40,810 nucleotides of DNA, taken from assembly GCF_014192105.1 (NCBI RefSeq), contig NZ_JACHXK010000030.1, positions 18,160-58,969 on the forward strand, in the 5' to 3' direction. Numbering within the stretch: position 1 is the first letter of the stretch; each line of letters begins with the position of its first letter. Shown here one piece after another: positions 33,516 to 40,810 of this stretch. The position numbers and the translations under genes were made by a program. Below the pieces are notes generated by a model that was not told the origin of the DNA, made no database searches, and worked only from the letters and a program-made list of their open reading frames with translations. The DNA is from Paenibacillus phyllosphaerae. GTDB lineage: Bacteria > Bacillota > Bacilli > Paenibacillales > Paenibacillaceae.

Positions 33516-33538
33516 TATGGATCAGGAGGAATTACCGA

Positions 33539-34414
33539 ATGCTAGCTGCGAAACAATTAGGCAAAAAATATAAAGCTTCATGGGCGCTAGAGCCCCTCAC
33601 GATCGAGCTGGCGGGCGGCATGTACGGCTTGCTCGGCCCTAACGGCGCGGGCAAATCGACCTTCATGAAACTGCTCGGCGGCCTCTTGGCGCCGACGACC
33701 GGGGAAGCGTTGCTCGGAGGCGTTCCGGTCCGGGATCTGAAGCGGGCAAGAAGCCGCATCGGCTACGTCCCGCAATCGTTCCGCATGTACCCGCAGCTCA
33801 CCGCAAGGGAATGGCTGCTGCACGCCGCCAGGCTCAGGAACTTCGGAACGCGCGTCGAACAAGAGCTGCAGGTCCGTTCCTTGCTCGCATCGCTTAATCT
33901 GGAGCGCTATGCCGACTTGCCTGCCCGAACCTATTCGAGTGGCATGGTGAAACGGCTTGGCATCGCTCAATCGCTGGTCGGCGATCCGGCGGCCATTATC
34001 GTCGATGAACCGACAGCCGGTCTGGACCCGGAGGAACGCCTTAATCTGCGCAATACGTTGGCGGAGCTTGCAATGACGCGCGTCGTGCTGTTCTCCACCC
34101 ATGTGCTAAGCGATATCGAAGCCTCCTGCCGGGAGGTTATCGTGCTTCAGCAAGGGAAGCTTCGGTACAACGGTCAGCTGTCCGGTCTGGCCCGGTTCGC
34201 GCAAGACCGGTTATGGCAATGGGAGGCTTCGGAGCGTGAATGGCGTTCACTCGCTCAGGAAGCGCTCGTCTTCGCCCGCAAAACCGCTGACGGGGTCGTC
34301 TGCCGGATGATCAACAGCCGGCAGCCTACGCCTTACGCTGAATTGGTCACGCCAACCATGGAGGAAGGTTATCTCGCCTTAATCGGCAACGAAGAGGACG
34401 GGATGGCGGGATGA
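33539..34414 (+). CDS. ABC transporter ATP-binding protein (first gene of ABC/ECF operon)
   Basis: The 291-residue ATPase starts at ATG 33539 behind CAGGAGGAA. It has Walker A GPNGAGKST, Q-loop GYVPQSFRMYPQLTAREWL, signature YSSGMVKRLGIAQSLVG, Walker B AIIVDEPTAGLD and the switch His in FSTHVLSDIEASC. The C-terminal 70 residues are typical of ABC-2 exporters. Its TGA overlaps the permease ATG in ATGA. It most likely powers the permease encoded next. Confidence 0.94.
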   Translation: MLAAKQLGKKYKASWALEPLTIELAGGMYGLLGPNGAGKSTFMKLLGGLLAPTTGEALLGGVPVRDLKRARSRIGYVPQSFRMYPQLTAREWLLHAARLRNFGTRVEQELQVRSLLASLNLERYADLPARTYSSGMVKRLGIAQSLVGDPAAIIVDEPTAGLDPEERLNLRNTLAELAMTRVVLFSTHVLSDIEASCREVIVLQQGKLRYNGQLSGLARFAQDRLWQWEASEREWRSLAQEALVFARKTADGVVCRMINSRQPTPYAELVTPTMEEGYLALIGNEEDGMAG

Positions 34415-36672
34415 GAACGTTAATGCTGCAGGTGCAGCTGGAGCTGAGGCTGCTCGCCAAGCTGCGCCTGCTGCTTCTTCTTCCGCCTGCGGCTGGCTTA
34501 TGGCTATTGTTCCAGTGCGCCGACGTCGGCTTGCCGGCCTCGATGGACGTCAATCTCTATGCGGCGGAAGCGCATGAGCAGTTGATGACCTACTTGACGG
34601 TGCTTCCGATCTTCCTCGGCGTATGGCTCATCCGGCATGATACGATGAGCAGCTCTTATGAATGGAGCCTGTCCTTGCCGGTTTCGAACCGGACGATGAT
34701 CGCCAGCAAATGGATTGCCGGCTTCCTGATCAGCACGCTATTCACGATATGCATTCTGGCCGCTTATATCCTTGTCGCCTTCCGCCATCATGTCAGCTGG
34801 ACGTCGATCCTTACGGAAGTTGCCCATTACGGCCTGCTGTACGAGCTGTCGTTCGCGCCGGCCGTTGCGCTCGGAATCGTGCTCGGCGCGCTCATGCCTT
34901 TTCGATTCGCCCTGCCGATCGCTTTCTGCGGCTGGGTGTTCGGCTCGATCTTCGTGCCGGTCTACCTCATCGAGGTGTTCGGCTGGTATCCGATGAAGGC
35001 ATTCAGCCTGAATCAGCTGATCGGCGGCTTGAACGCGGATCTGACTGAGGCATGGAGCTATCGTCCGCGCACGGCGGAAACGCTGTTGTCGATGCTGTTC
35101 ACGGCAGCTTTCACGTTGTGCATGCTGAGCGCTACCGGTGCGATGCTCGCCAAGAGTCGCCCCGTGCTAAGGCCGGCCGTTCCCGTGGCGAGCTTCATAC
35201 TGTCCTTGCTGCTCGCGGGCGCGGCCTTCACGCCTTACTTGGACTTGTGGACGAACCGCTATGAGCAGTTCGATCGGCTGGCCGCAGCATCCGTCAATAG
35301 CGAGCAGGCACGGCCGCATGACCGCTATCGGTTCAAGCTCGACCGGCTGGACATCCATGCCGCCCGTCTTGCCGACAATTCGCTAGAGCTCCAGGCCGAA
35401 CTCGTCTTGCCTACGGACGGCGGCGCGCTCATTCCGGCTGCACCGGGCGTCAGCGAAGTTACGCCCTATTCGGAAGGGCGAATTACGTTTCTCTTAAATC
35501 CGCTCTTTCGGATCGAACGTCTTGCGGTGGACGGACAATCGGTGAACTGGACGCAAGAGAACGATCACCTCTCCTTCGATGCAGGGGCGCTGCGGACGAA
35601 TACCGACAAGCATACCGTCTCGTTGACCTACACCAGCGGAGGTCCGCTCCAGCAGTGGTCGCACGACGGCAGCGGCGAATATTATCAGCTGTTCGTAGCC
35701 GGCGACAGCGTCTTCTTGCCTTCCTATGCAGGCTGGTACCCGATACCGGGAGGCGACCACCTGTTATACCGCTCAGGCGGATTGCAGGTACGCAGCGATG
35801 TCGCAAGCCTTTTCCATGCCGATTTCAGCTTGACGATGGAAGGCTTCGGCGAGGAGATGATTGCGACGATCCCGCCGTCAGCTGAGAACGCCTCTTCGGC
35901 CATACAGCGCTTCGAACAGCGCGACGCCGAGGCGCCTTCGATTATTAGCGGAGCATTCACGACCGTTCGGATTGAAGGTGAGCCGCTGTCGATCGTGACG
36001 ACGCCCGGCAATGTCGTGGAGAGCCGGATCTTCCTGGCGAAACTGCATGAGAAACGCGTTTTCTATGAGCAGTGGGCAGGAGCATCGTTCTCCGGCTTAA
36101 GGCAAATTATTTATTTTCCGCTTGCAGGCTCGTTCGACCGCGGCTATAGTATGACTGGCACCTTCGCCGTCGGGGACACGCTGTTCATCGGCGAGACGAA
36201 GCATAGCAATCTGGATTCCTACCGGCTCGATCAGGTCGTCAACTGGATGCTGTTCGGCGATACGGTCAATTATCAATATTGGGTCAACGAATGGGATGAC
36301 CAGAATCAGGACATGCTCCGTACCTATTCGATCGTACAAGAGCTGCGCAGAGCCATCTCCTATTACCTGCCGCTCAAAGAGGCGCAGGTAGATACCGATG
36401 ATCTGCAGTTCGATTTCAATACCGCTTCACCGCTCGGCACTCGCATGAAACAGATGATTGATGGCGCCTATGCCGAAGGCGATGGCGAGCTGGTCAAGCG
36501 CGTGCTGCTGCGATTCTGGAAGCAAGGTCTGCATATCGAGGACTACAATGCGGGCAGAAGATACGTCTACATGGGAGACAGCCCGATGTACTTGTTCCCG
36601 GTCATTACTTGGGATGAGTGGCTGCAAGCATGGGATGAGGAGAAAGGCAGGTTAATCGACAATGACCGATGA
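34411..36672 (+). CDS. ABC permease with large C-terminal degenerate M1-peptidase-like domain
   Basis: The 753-residue protein starts at ATG 34411, overlapping the ATPase gene. The first 270 residues hold about six membrane helices (near 18-36, 64-80, 100-125, 145-200, 222-245, 252-272), an ABC-2-type permease. The remainder (about 290-753) is outside and resembles M1 metallopeptidases: a beta-rich start (DRLDIHAARLADNSLELQAE), FLPSYAGWYPIPGG, RVFYEQWAGASFSGLRQIIY and then LDQVVNWMLFGDTV at 606-619. In M1 enzymes this last stretch is HExxHxxFG; here the zinc ligands and catalytic Glu appear to be Gln608, Val609, Trp612 and Gln631. So peptidase activity is probably lost. Its end overlaps the sigma gene by 11 bases. 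Confidence 0.88.
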   Translation: MRTLMLQVQLELRLLAKLRLLLLLPPAAGLWLLFQCADVGLPASMDVNLYAAEAHEQLMTYLTVLPIFLGVWLIRHDTMSSSYEWSLSLPVSNRTMIASKWIAGFLISTLFTICILAAYILVAFRHHVSWTSILTEVAHYGLLYELSFAPAVALGIVLGALMPFRFALPIAFCGWVFGSIFVPVYLIEVFGWYPMKAFSLNQLIGGLNADLTEAWSYRPRTAETLLSMLFTAAFTLCMLSATGAMLAKSRPVLRPAVPVASFILSLLLAGAAFTPYLDLWTNRYEQFDRLAAASVNSEQARPHDRYRFKLDRLDIHAARLADNSLELQAELVLPTDGGALIPAAPGVSEVTPYSEGRITFLLNPLFRIERLAVDGQSVNWTQENDHLSFDAGALRTNTDKHTVSLTYTSGGPLQQWSHDGSGEYYQLFVAGDSVFLPSYAGWYPIPGGDHLLYRSGGLQVRSDVASLFHADFSLTMEGFGEEMIATIPPSAENASSAIQRFEQRDAEAPSIISGAFTTVRIEGEPLSIVTTPGNVVESRIFLAKLHEKRVFYEQWAGASFSGLRQIIYFPLAGSFDRGYSMTGTFAVGDTLFIGETKHSNLDSYRLDQVVNWMLFGDTVNYQYWVNEWDDQNQDMLRTYSIVQELRRAISYYLPLKEAQVDTDDLQFDFNTASPLGTRMKQMIDGAYAEGDGELVKRVLLRFWKQGLHIEDYNAGRRYVYMGDSPMYLFPVITWDEWLQAWDEEKGRLIDNDR

Positions 36673-37249
36673 GGAATTGCTGCAACGGATGGCCGACGGC
36701 GATCAAGCGAGCTTCGAAGCGCTGATCCATCGTTACCATGCCCCGCTGTCGGGATTTTTGCAGCGGCAGCTTAAAGATACCGGGCGCGCCGAGGATTTCG
36801 TGCAAGAGACGTTTCTTCGCTTAGTCCGGCAGCTGCAAGACCGCAAGCCCCCGGACAATGTACAGGCCTGGCTCTATCGGGTCGCTCTGAATTTGTGCCG
36901 GGATTATTGGAAGAGCGCGCATTTCCGCCATATTCAAGCTTCATTCGCCGAGACGCCCGAGCAGCAGGATCTTAGTCCGTCCGTTGCCTCGATCGCCGAG
37001 CGGCAAGAAACCCGGCGCGAGATCAAGGAGTCGCTCGATACGCTGCCGGAAGTGCAGAAGGAAATTATTATGCTGCGGTTCTTCCAGGACTTGAAGCTGC
37101 AGGATATCGCAGATATTGTCTCGCTGCCGCTCGGTTCTGTGAAGACCCATCTCTACAATGGATTACGTAAATTGAAATCTCGTCTTACACCGGATACCGT
37201 ATCCGAAACAAGGCGAACAGGAGGCGGACGAAATGAGCGTGCCCAATGA
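36662..37249 (+). CDS. ECF-family RNA polymerase sigma factor
   Basis: The 195-residue protein starts at ATG 36662 inside the end of the permease gene, with AGGCAGG upstream. Region 2 spans about 5-75: FEALIHRYHAPLSGFLQRQL, DFVQETFLRLVRQL and NVQAWLYRVALNLCRDYWKS. Region 4 spans about 120-180: LPEVQKEIIMLRFFQDLKLQ and SLPLGSVKTHLYNGLRKLKS. This fits a two-domain ECF sigma. No region 3 or extra C-terminal domain is present. The following membrane protein, which overlaps its end by 17 bases, may be its regulator. Confidence 0.95.
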   Translation: MTDEELLQRMADGDQASFEALIHRYHAPLSGFLQRQLKDTGRAEDFVQETFLRLVRQLQDRKPPDNVQAWLYRVALNLCRDYWKSAHFRHIQASFAETPEQQDLSPSVASIAERQETRREIKESLDTLPEVQKEIIMLRFFQDLKLQDIADIVSLPLGSVKTHLYNGLRKLKSRLTPDTVSETRRTGGGRNERAQ

Positions 37250-38051
37250 CCTTGATATGAAGCAACTCGAAGACGAACTGCACGAGCCGCTCTCCCGGCT
37301 GCTGGTCAATCCCGTGTCGTCGGGCGATACGGCCAGGCTGATCCGGTCACTCCAGCCTGCCTTCAACGAACTGAAGCAGTTTCGCGAAGCAGAGCGGCTG
37401 ACGCTGCGCACCGCAGCCGTCTTTCATCAGCCGTCCGTGCTGCGATTGCTCCGTTCCCAGTTAACGTCGTATTCGCGCATGTATTGGCTGACCAGCCTGC
37501 TCGTCTTCTTCATGCTGCTGCTCATTCTGCCTACGGGCAGCAACGTCTCGTTCCATACCGTAGGCAATACCTTTACCTTCGTGCTGCCGGCACTTCTGTT
37601 GGCTTCGCTTGCCTATAGCTTCCGGTCGTGGAACAAGGAGTTGCGGATGATCGAATCGATTACGCCATATCCGCCCGCGATGCTGCTTATTCTGCGGACG
37701 ATGATCGTCATCTGCTTGAATCTGCTGTTCGGCCTTGCCGGATCGATCTATATGAATTTGAAGGTGTCTGCATTCCCGATGCTTCCGTTCATGCTGCACT
37801 GGCTGTCGCTGCTGCTGCTGATGAGCGGTCTTACGGCCTATCTCATGATGTGGCGCGGCATGAAAGCGGCGTTCGCGATTGCGGCCTTACTGTGGTTCGC
37901 CTGGAACGGGCTGATGCAGCGCATCGTGCCGATCTGGGAATTCTCCTATAACGAGTATCTGTCCCATCTTCAGACCGGCGCGCTGGTTGCAGGACTCTTG
38001 CTGCTGGCTCTCGCATACAAACGCAGCTTCGCCTCGCGTCTGCTGCCGTGA
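37233..38051 (+). CDS. Membrane protein, possible anti-sigma factor or ABC permease
   Basis: The 272-residue protein starts at ATG 37233, overlapping the sigma gene by 17 bases, with GGAGG upstream. An acidic cytoplasmic N-terminal part (about 1-85, LDMKQLEDELHEPLSRLLVN) precedes about six membrane helices (near 87-103, 112-130, 148-172, 180-200, 208-226, 245-263). Such a position and shape suits a membrane anti-sigma factor whose N-terminal region holds the sigma factor, but the zinc-type HxxxCxxC motif is absent. The multi-helix part is more like a transporter subunit and could pair with the ATPase encoded next. Both readings are open. Confidence 0.82.
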   Translation: MSVPNDLDMKQLEDELHEPLSRLLVNPVSSGDTARLIRSLQPAFNELKQFREAERLTLRTAAVFHQPSVLRLLRSQLTSYSRMYWLTSLLVFFMLLLILPTGSNVSFHTVGNTFTFVLPALLLASLAYSFRSWNKELRMIESITPYPPAMLLILRTMIVICLNLLFGLAGSIYMNLKVSAFPMLPFMLHWLSLLLLMSGLTAYLMMWRGMKAAFAIAALLWFAWNGLMQRIVPIWEFSYNEYLSHLQTGALVAGLLLLALAYKRSFASRLLP

Positions 38052-38064
38052 GGAGAGACTTGCG

Positions 38065-38913
38065 ATGATCGAGCTGCATCAAGTGCTCTTCCGCCATAAC
38101 GGTTCGGACTTCGAGCTCTATGTGCCGAGTCTTCGCCTTAAGCCCGGCATTACGCTGCTCGTCGGCCGCAACGGCGCCGGCAAGTCTTCCCTGTTGCAAC
38201 TGCTCGCGACGGCCAAATTCCCGGATAGCGGCGACATCCGCTTCGGCGGTCTTACGGCGCCAAGCGACCTGCCCTCCATCCGTTCCCGAATCGGCTTCGT
38301 CCCCTCCGGGGTGGAACTGTACGAGCAGATGACGCCGGTGAAGCTGCTGCGTTACTTCGGCGAACTGAAGGGCATCGTCGACCACGACGAACAGGAACGG
38401 CTGCTCGAGGCCTTCCGCCTCAATCGCTGCCGGGAAGCGCGGATCAAGACGCTGCCGCAGGGCGTCAAACAGCGGTTGGCTTTGGCGCAGGCTTGGATTG
38501 CCTCGCCAACGTTTTTATTTTTCGATGAGCCGCTCAACGCGCTCGATACGCTCGAACGCGCCCACTTTACCCGCTTCACGGCAGCCAATTCGTCTAATCG
38601 CACGATTATCGTTTCGACGCATGAGATGAATGAGTGGGCCGCCTGGGCCGATCATGTGCTCTGGTTCGATGCCGGCCGGCCGCGCTTCTATGGGACCGCC
38701 AATGCTTGGACCGAGGAGCTTCCGCTTCGCGTCTGGACCGGCTTCGTCCGCGAAGGTACTTACAGAGAGCTTGATCCGGGCAAGCTGCTGCATGTCCGTC
38801 CGGATGCCGGCGGCTTCCACGTGAGGCTAATAGACGAACATCCCCCAGGCGCCGAGTTCGAGCTTGCCGCTACGACGCTGGAGGATGCTTATTTTATCCG
38901 CTGCCGGACCTAA
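38065..38913 (+). CDS. ABC transporter ATP-binding protein (last gene of ABC/ECF operon)
   Basis: The 282-residue ATPase starts at ATG 38065 behind GAGGAGAG, 13 bases after the membrane protein. It has Walker A VGRNGAGKSS, Q-loop-like IGFVPSGVELYEQMTPVKLL, the unusual signature LPQGVKQRLALAQAW, Walker B TFLFFDEPLNALD and the switch His in VSTHEMNEWA. The signature has LPQG for the common LSGG. Its C-terminal part (about 215-282) is divergent. It ends 4 bases into the convergent VWA lipoprotein gene. Substrate unknown. Confidence 0.92.
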   Translation: MIELHQVLFRHNGSDFELYVPSLRLKPGITLLVGRNGAGKSSLLQLLATAKFPDSGDIRFGGLTAPSDLPSIRSRIGFVPSGVELYEQMTPVKLLRYFGELKGIVDHDEQERLLEAFRLNRCREARIKTLPQGVKQRLALAQAWIASPTFLFFDEPLNALDTLERAHFTRFTAANSSNRTIIVSTHEMNEWAAWADHVLWFDAGRPRFYGTANAWTEELPLRVWTGFVREGTYRELDPGKLLHVRPDAGGFHVRLIDEHPPGAEFELAATTLEDAYFIRCRT

Positions 38914-40181
38914 TTCGTCTTGCCTACTTGCGCGTACCGGTTAATGACGTCGACTAGCAGCTCATTGAGCGGCCTCACCTCATATTCGCCGACCGTCGGC
39001 TCATGATGGTCGTTGCCAATTCCGCTGTGGTCGGTCAAGAACAGATAGGTGCCGCCCGTGGCGATCGAGATGAAGCGCATCAAATATTCGGTATCTTCAT
39101 CCGCGCCGCTGGAGACGACCGGTATAATACGAATTCCCTCAGCAGCTGCCTCTTCGGTAAGCTGCTTGATTTGTTTGATCACTTGGTTGTTCTGGTGCGG
39201 CGGCGCGTCCAACACGAGGAACATCAACCTGGCCCGCGCTTCGCCGCTCCACTCGTGCTCTTGTATCGCATCCGCGAGCGCTTCATCGACCGCTTCCGGG
39301 AAATTGCCTCCCCCATCGGCCTCTTGTTGCGATAGCTGGTTGACCGCTTTATCAATATCCGTCGTGAACGGGAAAGGCCGAACGACATAATCGTCTCCTT
39401 GATCGCGATAGAAATTCGTGCTGACGCGAATGTTCAGCTGGTTGCCATTGTCTTGGCCGACGCGCTGCACGACATCCTTCAGCTCCGTTTGCAGATAATT
39501 CAACTCATCGCCCATCGAGCCGGTCGTATCGACGACGAACATGACATCCAAATTCTCCGAGACGTCCACCGCTTCATCCAGATCGACCTTCAGCACATTC
39601 GCGCGAGGAATCGGCACATTCTCGAACCGCTTCAGCTGACCGTCTGCTTCTACCTCGACCAGCACCTTCTGCTGTCCGTTCTGATCATCTAGAAGGCCCG
39701 GGAATACGACCGCGGTTCCTTGCGCGTCCGTTCGCGCCGTCCATACCGACTGCCCGTTCTCGCCGATAATGCGGACTTCGGCATCTACCGCCGGTTGGCC
39801 GCCGCCCGTTACCTTCAGCTCCAGCTTATCGAACCTGTAGAAATGCCAGTCTTCGCGAATCTGGGTCCCCGTGTGCGTATTGGCCAGCTGCTCCCACTCG
39901 TTCCAGCTGCGCAGGTCATCCCATTCGCCGGCTGTCAGCATGCCGGCTTGCGGTTCCGGATCATCGTCCGTACGCGGATGGTCCGTCTCGATCTCCGGCG
40001 CAGGCTCCTCCGAGCTTGCAGCCTCATTGCCGGAACTGTCGGTCGTTTCCGTATTGCTGCCGGTATTGCTTGCCGCATTATTGCCGTCGTTATTCGAAGA
40101 GCAGCCTCCCAGCACGATCATCGCTGCTGCCAGAAGCAGGCCCCATTTGACTAGCTTGCGACGTTTTTTTTGTTGACTCAT
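38910..40181 (-). CDS. Lipoprotein with von Willebrand factor A domain
   Basis: The 423-residue protein starts at ATG 40181 (MSQQKKRRKLVKWGLLLAAA) with AAGGGGGAT upstream. It has a lipobox LGGC near residue 27, so it is anchored outside the membrane, then an Asn/Ser/Glu/Thr-rich spacer (about 30-80). A beta domain (about 115-205, LELKVTGGGQPAVDAEVRII) precedes the VWA domain with MIDAS-type DTTGSM (Asp218), a Thr/Ser-containing second loop and DAPPHQN. Such proteins bind metal-dependent partners at the cell surface. It is convergent with the ABC/ECF operon and not obviously part of it. Confidence 0.92.
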   Translation of the reverse strand: MSQQKKRRKLVKWGLLLAAAMIVLGGCSSNNDGNNAASNTGSNTETTDSSGNEAASSEEPAPEIETDHPRTDDDPEPQAGMLTAGEWDDLRSWNEWEQLANTHTGTQIREDWHFYRFDKLELKVTGGGQPAVDAEVRIIGENGQSVWTARTDAQGTAVVFPGLLDDQNGQQKVLVEVEADGQLKRFENVPIPRANVLKVDLDEAVDVSENLDVMFVVDTTGSMGDELNYLQTELKDVVQRVGQDNGNQLNIRVSTNFYRDQGDDYVVRPFPFTTDIDKAVNQLSQQEADGGGNFPEAVDEALADAIQEHEWSGEARARLMFLVLDAPPHQNNQVIKQIKQLTEEAAAEGIRIIPVVSSGADEDTEYLMRFISIATGGTYLFLTDHSGIGNDHHEPTVGEYEVRPLNELLVDVINRYAQVGKTN

Positions 40182-40282
40182 GCCCCATCCCCCTTTTTGA
40201 TGTTGCAGACCCTTGTTACTTGTATCCATTTATTAGGCCAATTACGACCTTATTGTCATTAACGCAGCTTAACTTCAAATTG

Positions 40283-40312
40283 TTGCAATCTTGGCCGCTG
40301 CGGCTATACAAT
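40283..40312 (+). promoter_or_regulatory. Promoter of the small gene at 40353
   Basis: TTGCAA (40283-40288) and TACAAT (40307-40312) are 18 bases apart; TATACA two bases earlier gives a 16-base spacer. The start would lie near 40319, about 34 bases before the ATG. Confidence 0.55.
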
Positions 40313-40352
40313 CGTAACAGACCAGAATGAGACGCGGGAGGATCTTTTACGC

Positions 40353-40655
40353 ATGGAAACCTATCAAGTAGCCGAACTTAGCATTACGCAGCATGACCAG
40401 ACGACCAAACTTTTGTTCACCCAAGCCCAGCTCTTCATCGTGACCGATACGGGATACCGGTTATGGTATATCGATATTGACGGCATGCCCCAATCTTCGC
40501 TCCTGCACGCCTTTAACGAGAGCTCCGACCTGCGCGTTGAGCTGCAAGGCATTACCGCCGGTGGCCGCAAGATTGAAGGGACAGGCTTCCTTCATCCGAA
40601 TGTGATGCATCATGCGGCTGCCATTCGCGGGGACGGGGAATTGGCGGGATTTTAG
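40353..40655 (+). CDS. Small hypothetical protein
   Basis: The gene encodes 100 residues from ATG 40353 with GGGAGG about 11 bases upstream. The protein is soluble, with beta-like stretches (KLLFTQAQLFIVTDTGYRLW, DLRVELQGITAGGRKIEG) and a His-containing end (GFLHPNVMHHAAAIRGDGEL). It has no signal peptide or membrane segment. No family is recognised. It is transcribed from its own promoter, divergent from the VWA lipoprotein gene. Confidence 0.75.
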   Translation: METYQVAELSITQHDQTTKLLFTQAQLFIVTDTGYRLWYIDIDGMPQSSLLHAFNESSDLRVELQGITAGGRKIEGTGFLHPNVMHHAAAIRGDGELAGF

Positions 40656-40720
40656 TATAAAGGGCGATGCCCCTTTGGAACCCCTTGTTTATCCTCGCCC
40701 CTTCCCCCTCCATTGCAATG

Positions 40721-40748
40721 TTGTCAGGTTAAGGAGATGGGGTAATAA
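40721..40748 (+). promoter_or_regulatory. Possible promoter of the gene at the right edge
   Basis: TTGTCA (40721-40726) and TAATAA (40743-40748) are 16 bases apart, about 30 bases before the ATG at 40777. Confidence 0.45.
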
Positions 40749-40776
40749 GTGGAAAAACAGTAAAGTAGGGATGAGT

Positions 40777-40810
40777 ATGAAAAAAAGACAACCTTTGTTT
40801 TGGAATGTGT
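40777..40810 (+). CDS. Start of a gene cut by the window edge
   Basis: Only 11 codons are visible (MKKRQPLFWNV). AGTAGGG lies upstream of ATG 40777; ATG 40771 in the same frame would add two residues. The short Lys/Arg-rich start followed by a hydrophobic turn could be the beginning of a membrane protein or signal sequence, but this is too little to name a function. Confidence 0.45.
   Translation, partial: MKKRQPLFWNV

Noticed and set aside
40656..40690. Hairpin AAAGGGC/GCCCCTTT after the small gene at 40353
   Set aside because: The loop is very short and no T-run follows, so I do not call a terminator.

Overview
The window looks like chromosome from a moderately high-GC, endospore-type Gram-positive, most like Paenibacillaceae (Paenibacillus or Cohnella). 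The reasons are strong AGGAGG ribosome binding sites, a T-box leader in front of pheS, the pheS-pheT-zapA order typical of Firmicutes, lipoproteins with Gram-positive lipoboxes, a YcnI/CopCD copper pair, and many two-component, GGDEF and ABC genes. I see no rRNA, tRNA, CRISPR array, insertion sequence or prophage. All function calls come from reading the protein sequences by eye; no search was run.

Layout. 1-2.4 kb (minus): the 5' part of a very long coiled-coil protein that begins with a ZapA domain and runs off the left edge. 2.4-2.8 kb: an intergenic repeat pair and the pheST terminator. 2.8-6.7 kb (minus): pheT, pheS and their T-box leader and promoter. 6.7-10.6 kb: a small hypothetical gene, a secreted protein with two HVHP motifs, and a secreted copper amine oxidase. 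10.7-13.6 kb (minus): a two-component system. 13.9-16.5 kb (minus): a diguanylate cyclase translationally coupled to a solute-binding lipoprotein. 16.7-20.8 kb (minus): a copper-type cluster (CopC-CopD fusion, NarL-type kinase and regulator, YcnI). 20.9-26 kb: a hypothetical protein, an SDR oxidoreductase, a MetE protein that has only the N-terminal domain, a small protein and a luciferase-like flavin oxidoreductase. 26-30.5 kb (plus): a membrane protein, an ABC pair and a large DUF2339-like membrane protein. 30.6-33.3 kb (minus): GGDEF-EAL protein, gamma-glutamylcyclotransferase-like protein and a 59-residue ORF. 33.5-38.9 kb (plus): a tightly overlapping five-gene operon of ABC ATPase, permease carrying a degenerate M1-peptidase-like domain, ECF sigma factor, membrane protein and second ABC ATPase. 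38.9-40.8 kb: a VWA lipoprotein, a small hypothetical gene and the first codons of another gene.

How they fit together. Copper is a recurring theme between 7.3 and 20.8 kb: a copper enzyme, a His-rich secreted protein, CopCD and YcnI, with a two-component pair inside the CopCD-YcnI group. Cyclic-di-GMP turnover appears twice, once coupled to an extracellular binding protein. The most unusual items are the ZapA fusion with hendecad and 29-residue repeats, the ECF sigma/ABC operon with a zinc-site-less peptidase-like domain, the stand-alone MetE N-terminal domain, and the binding protein/cyclase pair.
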